64,000 nucleotides of DNA from Apirhabdus apintestini (GTDB lineage Bacteria > Pseudomonadota > Gammaproteobacteria > Enterobacterales > Enterobacteriaceae): assembly GCA_033977085.1 (NCBI GenBank), contig CP138906.1, positions 3,286,001-3,350,000 of the forward strand, in the 5' to 3' direction. A program made the position numbers and the translations under genes. This document shows positions 55,682 through 64,000 of the stretch, piece by piece (within the stretch, counting starts at the first letter, position 1; each line of letters starts with the position of its first letter). Below the pieces are notes generated by a model. It did no database searches. It saw only the letters and a program-made list of their open reading frames with translations, and had not been told where the DNA came from.

Positions 55682-56179
55682 TTATGGCTGTTTAGGTGCG
55701 AGAGCAGACAGCTCTGAGCGGAGTTCTGCGCTTAACGCCGGGTCGAGCAGAATTTTTTCCAGCTCTTTACGGAAAGCCTGGTTGTCCAGCAGGTTCGCTT
55801 TTAAATCGCGAAGCAGATTGCGCATGGACAGCATCGCCTTCAGCTGAGGGATTTGCCGGGAGACCTGCTCCGGGGTAAAATCCTTCAAGCTCCGGAAGGT
55901 CAGACTGATGTTGTCTTCGCTGCCGTCATCAGCCAGCGTGTTTTTAACGGTCAGACTGACGTTTGGGGAATATTCGGATAACACTGAATCGAAATTATTT
56001 TTATTCAAATCAACTTTTTTGCGCTCTGACAGAGGGGCAGACTCCTGACCATTACTGAAGTCGCCCGCCACCAGCAATTTCAGGGGGCTCCGTTTTCTTG
56101 CTCGCGCCCCCGTGTGCAAATCAAGTTTTAAATTAATACGCGCTTTAGGGATTTCGGACTGAAAGGAAGAGTTAGACAT
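55682..56179 (-). CDS. tssB: TssB sheath small subunit, locus B
   Basis: 165 residues from ATG 56179 (MSNSSFQSEIPKARINLKLD). The frame stays open but residues 28-34 (ARARKRS) do not fit the family; one base is probably missing in the G5 run near 56110 and two near 56088, which together keep frame. Locus A has TELPLKLL at this place. The rest (LLVAGDFSNGQESAPLS, LDPALSAELRSELSALAP) is canonical. Confidence 0.94.
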   Translation of the reverse strand: MSNSSFQSEIPKARINLKLDLHTGARARKRSPLKLLVAGDFSNGQESAPLSERKKVDLNKNNFDSVLSEYSPNVSLTVKNTLADDGSEDNISLTFRSLKDFTPEQVSRQIPQLKAMLSMRNLLRDLKANLLDNQAFRKELEKILLDPALSAELRSELSALAPKQP

Positions 56180-56851
56180 GGCTGTCCCTGTTCTATGGAG
56201 TAATAGAAACGGTCGATGCCAGTGAGAAATAACTAAGAAAAAATTACCCTGCCAGAACAACTTTCCGGTTTACGTCATCCGACGATAATAAAAATCCCGG
56301 AACTAAATAGCGGGCGCATTCCATCCACCAGCATGCCGACACTGTATTTTTGAGCATTTGTCTGAAATGGTAAATTTCGGATAAGACCCAATAGCCGGAG
56401 TGTAGGAACGTTCCCTGCCAGATCGGAAATGAAAAAATGTAACTAAGTTTTACATTTGTGGGTTTTAACAATAAAAGATCATCTTTCTGATTTATAAGAA
56501 TTTTCTTGCATAACCCCTTCAGGCCTTATGGGATAAGGGTGTGCAGCAAATGATCAATTTAGCTTAGGGGTAGGTTTTGTACAAAACACCACCAATCACG
56601 TAAAATATCTGATTTTGTACTTTTATCAAAAATGAGAAGCAGACGTGACTGAGCAAGTGAAAAATTGACGACATTTTCAGGTTTTCATCATTTCTTATTT
56701 TTCATTTAAGCGGGGCTTATTTGTTGTCGCCAGAAGAAAGGAAATGTCACGACAGCCCTTTACACATCCCTCAATACCAGGAGTTGAGCACGATCTGGAT
56801 ACCTGCCATTCAGGGAGTTTCAGATTAACTGATGCGCTAAGAATATTTGTC
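56180..56851. other. Gene-free upstream region of T6SS locus B
   Basis: 672 bp without a convincing gene. AT-rich, with a symmetrical element at 56574-56587 and a repeated TTTTGTAC (listed separately). It differs from the upstream region of locus A, so the two tssB operons are probably under different control. No clear promoter hexamers were identified by eye. Confidence 0.55.
56574..56587. promoter_or_regulatory. 14-bp palindrome GTTTTGTACAAAAC, possible operator
   Basis: Perfect 7+7 inverted repeat about 395 bp upstream of tssB. Its half TTTTGTAC occurs again at 56613-56620. Paired half-sites of this kind could bind a regulator; it is symmetry evidence only. Confidence 0.35.
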
Positions 56852-57463
56852 CTATTGCTCAGGTTGTAATGAGATCCGGTTCAACGCCATCATGACTGGC
56901 GGGAGGGCATGGGCCTGAAAAACCTCTGCACATGTTGACAGGTTGCCCGTCACAAGAAATTCCACCGGCGCAATCAGTTTACCCTCATCCGAAAATCCAC
57001 CGGTCAGTGCCGACTTCCTTACCAGCAATGCATCCGTATCGCTGTATTCCTGGACCAGAAGCGCTTCATTACCCCAGTCACCGTCACTCACCGCTGCATT
57101 GACCCAGCCCTGCGATTTAAGCTGTTCAATAGCGTACGTCAGCCGGTACAAATCCGACTGCGCTGAGACCGGTCCGGTGCAGGATGCCCACAGATATTCC
57201 AGACGATGATGTAAGCCGGCTGCAGGGCCTTTACTGCGCCCCAGCGTCAGTAACCCTTCAATATCGGATGCGATTGCACGCGGAAACCGTTTTTGCTTAT
57301 ACGCCACAGTTAACCAGCGCTGCAAAAATGCATGCGTACTGAGTGGCGACAACGCCTGGCCATCCTGCTGCGCGGTACATAAGGCGACAAGGGCACACCA
57401 TGCAAAATGCGCGAGTGCCGTAACGGTTTGTTCAGGCGGTAAGGTATCGTGAGCTTTTTTCAT
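56852..57463 (-). CDS. DUF2913 family protein, copy B
   Basis: 203 residues, intact, MKKAHDTLPPEQTVTALAHF at 57463. Same family and same position upstream of tssB as 6742-7344. The pair differ mostly in the last third. Function unknown; conserved linkage to both T6SS copies shows it moved as part of the duplicated block. Confidence 0.78.
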   Translation of the reverse strand: MKKAHDTLPPEQTVTALAHFAWCALVALCTAQQDGQALSPLSTHAFLQRWLTVAYKQKRFPRAIASDIEGLLTLGRSKGPAAGLHHRLEYLWASCTGPVSAQSDLYRLTYAIEQLKSQGWVNAAVSDGDWGNEALLVQEYSDTDALLVRKSALTGGFSDEGKLIAPVEFLVTGNLSTCAEVFQAHALPPVMMALNRISLQPEQ

Positions 57464-57541
57464 TCAGAAATTATATCGGCGCGGAATACATCGGGGAAGC
57501 TCTGTATAACTGACATCAGCTTAACTGGAGAAGCCTTTCCG

Positions 57542-58089
57542 TCACGGACAAACCACACCCGTTCTGGCCGTCATGACGAGAGATGCCATTTCATTCACCT
57601 TGGTCTGTAACTGACTGAATGACCGTGAAAATAAAAACTTTCCTGTGCGACTGATAACGAAAGACGCCATACTGGTGACGTTGCTATCAGCATGCATCAC
57701 CTCGCACCATGCCTCTCTGAGTATCCCGCTCATCTCCTGCTGTACGACCTCATCGCGCAAGGCACCCAGCGTATCAAGATTCATCAGCAGCACCATTTTG
57801 CACTCTGGTGCACTGACAGACTCCACATCCATCGCAGGATCGTTGGCGGTGAGCTCTGGCGCGCCTGCTGACGCTGGCGCGAATATTCGCCGGTGCGCTG
57901 CCAGACTTCAGTATGAAAATGCAGAATTAATGACCGGTATTCGCTGAGGGTTTCTCGATACGGCAATTTCAGCGTAAAGCTGAACGCCGCCAGTCGCGGG
58001 TAATGGTCAACGGCCTGTTGCAGAAATGCACGCGTACTGACGGCATCCGCGCTGACAGCATCAGACGCCCGTATGTAAGAATGATTCAC
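57542..58089 (-). CDS. YagK/YfjJ-like (inovirus Gp2-type) protein, shortened and frame broken
   Basis: About 182 residues when one G is restored near 57830. Text AFSFTLKLPYRETLSEYRSL, SSPPTILRWMW and CKMVLLMNLDTLGAL runs parallel to the gene at 59673-60272 (VDLRLP..., WPTTLRFVWAR, HYHAVLLLNRDTW). The His-x-His of that relative is replaced by MVLLMN here, so a replication-nicking role is unlikely for this copy. C-terminus FVISRTGKFLFSRSF...TARTGVVCP. Family assignment is by pattern and moderately sure. Confidence 0.55.
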
Positions 58090-58164
58090 AATGCAAACCT
58101 CTTCGGATTAAATCAGGGAGTGATACCACCTCTACGGTAGTATCTTGTTCATAAGAATGAGGAA

Positions 58165-58581
58165 CTATCTGGTAGTGCAGCAGTAGTTTCTCTGCCAGTG
58201 AGCTTCTTCGATGCTGTAGATACCGGTCTGGCACCGGTAACAGTGCTTCACGCCCTGATAATGGTCACCGCACCACACGCAGTACCAGGACAGCGTCATT
58301 ACCGTAGCATCCAGGCCGTTGAGCATATTGCGTAACTTCCTGTGCAGGGCCTCAGCTTTCACTTGCGGGTCGAGATGGGCACAATTCATCAGCACATCCC
58401 CGGCCACAGTCTGCGTATCGTGTTCAAACCATGCCGGGTCGCTGAAGGTGCCAGCATGCAGCACCAGACGACAGCCACAGGAAGCACAACTCCATATCTG
58501 CCCCGGTGCGCTCATGGCCTCACTGGCCGTCACAAAGTGGCCTTCACGGTCATTTGCCAGGTAACATTTCAGTACCCGCAT
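58165..58581 (-). CDS. Putative zinc-ribbon protein A
   Basis: 138 residues, intact, MRVLKCYLANDREGHFVTAS. Two Cys clusters: WSCASCGCRL and YCVWCGDHYQGVKHCYRCQTG, the latter a CxxC...CxxC ribbon. A His/Cys region between them (FEHDTQTVAGDVLMNCAHLD) resembles the next protein. Overlaps the next gene by 13 bp. Such proteins occur in satellite-like islands with AlpA; function unknown. Confidence 0.68.
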   Translation of the reverse strand: MRVLKCYLANDREGHFVTASEAMSAPGQIWSCASCGCRLVLHAGTFSDPAWFEHDTQTVAGDVLMNCAHLDPQVKAEALHRKLRNMLNGLDATVMTLSWYCVWCGDHYQGVKHCYRCQTGIYSIEEAHWQRNYCCTTR

Positions 58582-58991
58582 GCCGTAACCTCTGCAGTCC
58601 GGATTTCAGCATCAGAGAGCGTCCTGCTGAGCTCACCGGTTCGGCAGGTCAGGCAATAACGCTCACCGTGGTAATCACTGCTGCAACCGTGACAGTGCCA
58701 GTCGGCGCGGTAAACCAGCGGACGGGCATCCGGTACATACCATTGCAGCTGCCGGATATGGCGGGTCCCTTTCGCTTCCAGGTTGACATACGGACAATGC
58801 TGTCGCCCGTTATCTGTCAGCATGTCGGACCGGTGTTCAAAGAACGGTCGCTCAGTGTTGTATTCAGGATGGTATCGCAGCGCACTGCCGCACAGGTGGC
58901 AGGTGTAGCGGTCATACGGATATCGTTGTGCTGTTCTGGCCCCGGTGGGACGACCATTACCGTCAAGGGCAATGAAAGATTTGGCGTACAT
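58569..58991 (-). CDS. Putative zinc-ribbon protein B
   Basis: 140 residues from ATG 58991 (MYAKSFIALDGNGRPTGART). Same architecture as protein A: YTCHLCGSALRYHPEYN, FFEHRSDMLTDNGRQHCPYV, then WHCHGCSSDYHGERYCLTCR. The two are tandem paralogues. Intact frame. Likely metal binding; partner or target unknown. Confidence 0.68.
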   Translation of the reverse strand: MYAKSFIALDGNGRPTGARTAQRYPYDRYTCHLCGSALRYHPEYNTERPFFEHRSDMLTDNGRQHCPYVNLEAKGTRHIRQLQWYVPDARPLVYRADWHCHGCSSDYHGERYCLTCRTGELSRTLSDAEIRTAEVTACGY

Positions 58992-59127
58992 CGTGGTGCT
59001 CCTTACCGCCAGACAACACGCAGGCGTAAGCCGTCCCGGTATGGGCAGCATGGCTGTGTGAATGGCGGGTCAGTTATGCGTTAGCGGAAGATGATTATTG
59101 GTATTCAGTCTCTGCAGGCCACCGGGA

Positions 59128-59262
59128 TTACGGTTGTGCAGATGCTACAGAGGTACGAAAACAAACGGGGCAGGGTCTGGCACCACAATACTGCCTCCGG
59201 CAACGGGGACACTTCCAGCGCGCCGGGATGTTCTGTGGTTTAGAACGTCGTTGTTTTTCCAT
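59128..59262 (-). CDS. 44-residue zinc-ribbon microprotein
   Basis: Starts MEKQRRSKPQNIPARWKCPR at 59262 with GAGGTCTCCTG upstream. CPRCRRQYCGARPCPVC gives two CxxC pairs in a ribbon of minimal size. Lies 17 bp after alpA in the same direction. It may bind nucleic acid or serve as an adaptor. Found outside the longer frames. Confidence 0.55.
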   Translation of the reverse strand: MEKQRRSKPQNIPARWKCPRCRRQYCGARPCPVCFRTSVASAQP

Positions 59263-59279
59263 CAGGAGACCTCGTCTGC

Positions 59280-59520
59280 TCAGGCGCCACGTGAATCTGC
59301 GATACGCGCACGCATCCAGGTTTCCACCTCGCTTCTGCGCCAGCGTGAGCTGCGGCCCAGCTTGATGGGTTTGGGAAACAGCCCGTCGCCAATCAGTTTG
59401 TAAAACCATTTGTCGGTCATCCCGGTAAACGTGGTAATGAAAGTCATGTCGATAAGCGGGTCCTGAAGCTGAAAGCAGTGTGTCAGGACTGGCATTAATG
59501 TTTGAGTTGGTCGTGGTCAT
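59280..59520 (-). CDS. AlpA-family regulator (frame break)
   Basis: About 80 residues. Starts MTTTNSNINASPDTLLSAS at 59520, shifts near 59465, then DPLIDMTFITTFTGMTDKWF and FPKPIKLGRSSRWRRSEVET, the winged-helix AlpA pattern. AlpA proteins switch on integrase or excision genes in P4-like elements. Here it suggests that the surrounding genes came from such an element, although no integrase is next to it. Confidence 0.8.
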
Positions 59521-59672
59521 GGTATTTTTCTCCCTCTGAGGATATGGCTGTCGGGAGACGTCCGGTGGTGGTTGAATCATGGGATTACCGGTTCGCCTCA
59601 GAGGATAGGGAAACGTTGTAAAAAATTACCAGGCCCGTACGTTCAGGCCCGGTGAATCGATATATGCCTGGC

Positions 59673-60272
59673 TCAGCCGCGGCTGCAACCGAAGTTACGT
59701 TCACCATCGCCGGTGACTTTGGTTTCGCGTTTGGCAAGATAAGCGGCCTGCGCCAGCGCCTGTTGAAGCTCTGTGGTATTACCGCGCGTCAGCCAGGACA
59801 CCGGGCTCTTCGGGAAGCGGGCCAGAACGGCATGTTCCTGTGCATCCACCTTAAGGGCGCTGCACCATGCCTGCTTAATCATACCTGCAAGCGAATCCGG
59901 GTCTTTGTAATCCCCCGGTCCGCACCACGTATCGCGGTTCAGCAACAGCACCGCGTGGTAATGCTTCTTCCCTTTGATTTCACCAAACTCCCGCGCCCAG
60001 ACAAAACGTAGCGTGGTCGGCCAGACGCGTTTGCCCTCGCGACGTTGACGCGCCTGAAGGGCTGCAATGCGGGCTTTCATGGCATCGGTGAAGCGGGAGA
60101 TAACAGCGGCATCGCTTGCCGCTGGCGTATCCGGCAGACGGAGGTCAACACGCAGGGCCAGTACACGGGTATAGGCGTTCAGCGCGCAGTTAAAGGTATC
60201 GGCAATACGTTGCTGCCAGAGAGAATGGTAGGTGTAACTCATTGAAATAGACTCCGGTAGGTTAGTGTTCAT
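59673..60272 (-). CDS. YagK/YfjJ family protein (inovirus Gp2-like)
   Basis: About 199 residues from ATG 60272 (MNTNLPESISMSYTYHSLWQ); an internal ATG at 60242 after CCGGAG is an alternative. LRVDLRLPDTPAASD, WPTTLRFVWAREFG, KKHYHAVLLLNRDTWCGPGD. HYH is a His-x-His metal motif like that of rolling-circle replication proteins; the family is placed near inovirus Gp2. Intact frame. IS copy 3 begins 119 bp upstream of the start and has probably replaced its native promoter. Confidence 0.75.
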   Translation of the reverse strand: MNTNLPESISMSYTYHSLWQQRIADTFNCALNAYTRVLALRVDLRLPDTPAASDAAVISRFTDAMKARIAALQARQRREGKRVWPTTLRFVWAREFGEIKGKKHYHAVLLLNRDTWCGPGDYKDPDSLAGMIKQAWCSALKVDAQEHAVLARFPKSPVSWLTRGNTTELQQALAQAAYLAKRETKVTGDGERNFGCSRG

Positions 60273-60476
60273 AACCATTACCGGTGCCGTTAAAAAATAC
60301 TTTTCGGGAAGCCTGCCATGGCAGTGCCGGACCAGATTGCCGTGTACCACATGAAAATATCGTCACCCTTCGCAGTACTGTCCGCTTAAATTGTTACCAA
60401 CGGTGCAAAACTGATCCACCCCAGCGGTTGAAAACTGATCCAGGGTTAATCTGCTCCTCTGAATACAGGGGAGCTT

Positions 60477-61496
<1,020 letters not shown>

Positions 61497-61500
<4 letters not shown>

Positions 61501-62279
61501 TGGTCGAACTACAACATCAACGGCTGATGGTGCTTGCTGAACAGCCCAGCTGGACAGCCTTATCGGCGCGGCGCCGGCACTGTCGCAACAGGCAGTGGAT
61601 CAGGAATGGAGCTATATGGACTTCCTGGAGCACCTGCTACATGAGGAGAAACTGGCCCGGCATCAGCGTAAACAGGCGATGTACACGCGGATGGCAGCCT
61701 TCCCGGCGGTGAAGACGTTCGAGGAATACGACTTCACCTTCGCCACCGGCGCACCTCAGAAGCAAATCCAGTCGCTGCGTTCCCTGAGCTTCATCGAACG
61801 TAACGAAAACATCGTGTTGCTGGGCCCCTCGGGCGTGGGGAAAACACATCTGGCGATAGCCATGGGCTACGAGGCAGTACGGGCGGGCATCAAGGTTCGC
61901 TTCACAACAGCAGCGGACCTGCTGTTACAGCTCGTCGACTTCCCAGCGTCAGGGGCGTTACAAAACGACACTCAATCGCGGTGTCATGGCCCCCAAACTG
62001 CTCATCATCGACGAAATAGGCTATCTGCCGTTCAGCCAGGAAGAGGCAAAGCTGTTCTTCCAGGTCATTGCCAAACGTTACGAAAAGAGCGCGATGATCC
62101 TGACCTCTAACCTGCCGTTCGGGCAGTGGGACCAGACGTTCGCGGGTGATGCAGCCCTGACATCGGCAATGCTGGACCGGATCTTACATCACTCACACGT
62201 AGTCCAGATAAAAGGAGAGAGCTATCGACTGAAGCAGAAACGAAAGGCCGGGGTTATAGCGGAAGCTAATCCTGAGTAA
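61497..62279 (+). CDS. istB: IstB helper ATPase, copy 3 (frame breaks)
   Basis: As in the other copies, Walker motifs present. It carries the shared early break and one of its own at 61930, where CAGCTCGTCG stands for CAGCTGTCG of copy 1. Confidence 0.85.
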
Positions 62280-62342
62280 GCAAGGTGGATCAATATTAGA
62301 CCGTTGGTGGTGACGGTAAGTGGATCACTTTTTACCCGTTGT

Positions 62343-62396
62343 TGACAAAGTTTATGTCATAGTGCTACTCATGAGAAAAAGGAGCCTTCGACTCAA
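62343..62396 (+). promoter_or_regulatory. Possible hybrid promoter from the IS end to argP
   Basis: The last six bases of the IS (TTGACA, 62342-62347) match the -35 consensus. At 17-18 bp spacing the flank offers CTACTC/TACTCA, a weak -10. AAAGGAG lies 11 bases before the argP start. In IS21, the right end is known to supply a -35 element that becomes a promoter when a -10 follows. Here that would be weak and is unproven. Confidence 0.35.
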
Positions 62397-63288
62397 TGAA
62401 ACGCCCGGACTACAGAACGTTACAAGCGCTGGACGCCGTGATACGCGAACGCGGCTTTGAGCGCGCCGCTCAAAAGCTGTGCATTACGCAATCAGCGGTA
62501 TCACAGCGAATCAAGCAACTGGAAAATATGTTCGGGCAGCCCCTGTTAGTCAGAAGCGTCCCACCGCGCCCCACGGAACAGGGGCAAAAATTATTGGCGC
62601 TTTTACGGCAGGTTGAGTTGCTGGAAGAAGAGTGGCTCGGCGACGAGCAAACCGGTTCGACCCCGCTGCTATTGTCACTCGCAGTCAACGCCGATAGCCT
62701 GGCGACTTGGCTGTTACCGGCGCTGGCACCGGTGCTGGCCAATTCGCCGATTCGCCTGAATTTGCAGGTCGAAGATGAAACTCGCACTCAGGAACGCCTG
62801 CGGCGCGGCGAGGTGGTCGGCGCAGTCAGTATTCAGCCCAGGCGCTGCCCAGTTGCCTTGTAGATAAACTCGGCGCGCTGGATTATCTGTTTGTTGGCTC
62901 GAAAAGTTTTGCCGATCGCTATTTTCCCCGGGGCGTCACGCGCTCCGCGCTGCTAAAAGCGCCCGCCGTGGCCTTCGACCACCTGGACGATATGCACCAG
63001 GCGTTCCTGCAGCAAAATTTTGATCTTCCGCCGGGAAGCGTGCCATGCCACATCGTCAATTCATCCGAAGCATTCGTACAACTGGCGCGCCAGGGGACAA
63101 CGTGCTGCATGATCCCCCATCTGCAAATTGAAAAAGAGCTGGCCTGTGGTGAGCTTATCGATTTGACGCCAGGCCTCTTTCAGCGCCGTATGCTGTACTG
63201 GCATCGTTTTGCGCCGGAAAGCCGAATGATGCGCCACGTTACTGATGCGCTCATCGCATATGGGCACCGCGTTCTGCGCCAGGATTAG
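62396..63288 (+). CDS. argP: ArgP (IciA), LysR-type regulator, one frame break
   Basis: 297 residues when repaired. MKRPDYRTLQALDAVIRERG with the LysR HTH (RAAQKLCITQSAVSQRIKQL) and effector domain to GHRVLRQD. ArgP controls argO, dapB, lysC and others in response to Lys and Arg. The frame breaks at 62838 (ATTCAGCCCAGGCG; one C missing) where IQPQALPSCLVDKLGALDYL should continue. Since ArgP is a conserved core protein, an error in the C-run is likely. It is the only clear chromosomal core gene here and anchors the island position. Confidence 0.93.
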
Positions 63289-63854
63289 ATAAACCCGCCG
63301 ACCGGGGCCGCGACATTTCTCGGAAGCGCCGCTCTGGCAACGCTCCACCTATCTCATCGCGCTTCCTGTTACCCGCCCCACCCATAACGCATTAAACTGC
63401 GAATTATTTAGCCCCTATCCAACGTCACAGCGCGTTAAAACGACGCACAAATTTTGTGTCAGCGCTGGTTCCGGCTCACTCTTATCATTAAATTACTAAT
63501 AATCTCTGAATAAACTATTAATAACTCTTCCACTCATAAATAAGCATTTATTATGTCGTTCAAAAAAGCGCTTTATGTTTAAAAAAATTACCCAAATAAA
63601 TCGACCAGATTAGACTTGACATGAAATAGTATGAATAATAAATGACTACGCCTAAGGAAAATAAAAATAATGACTTTTTTCATACCACACTTATTCTGAT
63701 GAATTATCAAATTTATTGATAAAAATCACATTTATTTCAGTTCACTAAACTGACATCCAATTTAAAAATACAATCACCCTACCCTTTTCCCTTACATTAT
63801 TATCGTTGCGCCTTAATATCACCGAGTTATTTGCCAAGATGGAGCAGGCTATTG
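63289..63854. other. Gene-free AT-rich stretch after argP
   Basis: 566 bp with no plausible gene. The first 130 bp are GC-rich like the core; the rest is strongly AT-rich with many T and A tracts. In E. coli yggE follows argP, but nothing like it appears. A further accessory region may begin here. Confidence 0.5.
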
Positions 63855-64000
63855 ATGGCAACAAATTCGCCTCAACACGATAGCGAAAACCCCGTGTTTT
63901 AGCCTAACTCATTCATTGCATGATATTCTTGGGCAGTTTTATCCGCCTGAACTACGCTTTCAATGTATGGCATTACCCAATATGAATGTTCCGTACCGTT
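63855..64000 (+). CDS. Start of an unknown gene, cut by the window end, frame broken
   Basis: ATG at 63855 with GGAG 9 bases upstream. Reads MATNSPQHDSENPVF, then one T too many near 63897, and continues SLTHSLHDILGQFYPPELRF to the window edge. Only about 49 residues can be seen. No family recognised. Confidence 0.4.

Noticed and set aside
56261..56471. A 75-codon minus-strand frame upstream of tssB
   Set aside because: No ribosome site, no recognisable features, and it lies in the AT-rich control region.
27791..60391. A composite transposon made by IS copies 2 and 3
   Set aside because: Copy 2 has its own target duplication inside the GIY-YIG gene and copy 3 has none, so the two did not move as a unit.

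Overview
The window comes from an enterobacterium close to Enterobacter, Klebsiella or Citrobacter. The only clear core chromosomal gene is argP near the right end, whose product is very like E. coli ArgP. The rest is accessory DNA: parts of two type VI secretion (T6SS) loci, a CP4-type genomic island, a defence island (Kiwa and Hachiman), a small AlpA/zinc-ribbon satellite-like island and three copies of an IS100-like IS21-family element.

Layout. 1-7344 (minus strand) is the distal part of T6SS locus A: hcp, an ompA-domain gene, tssL, tssK, tssC, tssB and a DUF2913 gene. IS copy 1 lies at 7408-9361. 9362-15034 (plus strand) is a CP4-44/CP4-57-like module: DUF905, yfjQ-like DUF932, klcA/yafX-like, radC-like, DUF987, cbeA/cbtA toxin-antitoxin, DUF5983 and DUF4942. 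It ends at a 19-bp copy of the 3' end of tRNA-Phe (15256-15274), followed by a P4-type integrase. 16902-21592 (minus) holds Hachiman (hamA, hamB) and Kiwa (kwaA, kwaB). 21623-57463 (minus) is T6SS locus B. In transcription order it reads DUF2913, tssB, tssC, tssK, tssL, ompA-like, hcp, clpV, a Tlde1-like effector with a probable immunity protein, vgrG, a class 3 lipase effector with two immunity lipoproteins, PAAR, an unknown membrane protein, tssM, tssA, tssF, tssG, tssJ, tssE, an unknown gene, then three accessory genes (exported protein, membrane-anchored GIY-YIG nuclease split by IS copy 2, NERD-helicase), vasL and a four-repeat Myb/SANT-like gene. 57542-60272 is the satellite-like island. 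IS copy 3 (60392-62347) lies 48 bp upstream of argP.

How the genes work together. Locus B encodes a nearly complete T6SS: TssJLM membrane complex plus an OmpA-type peptidoglycan anchor, TssAEFGK baseplate and cap parts, TssBC sheath, Hcp tube, VgrG/PAAR spike and ClpV recycling ATPase. It carries two effector/immunity sets, one aimed at peptidoglycan and one at phospholipid. The anti-phage genes point the same way as the T6SS and lie directly downstream of it.

Data quality. Most long genes carry one or more single-base indels that break otherwise intact, conserved frames. Many are in homopolymers, several are at Dcm sites (CCWGG), and a striking number touch the tetranucleotide AGCT. The three IS copies, which should be almost identical, show the same error classes. 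I therefore treat most broken frames as probable sequencing errors and give repaired gene extents. True pseudogenes cannot be told apart from errors without other reads.
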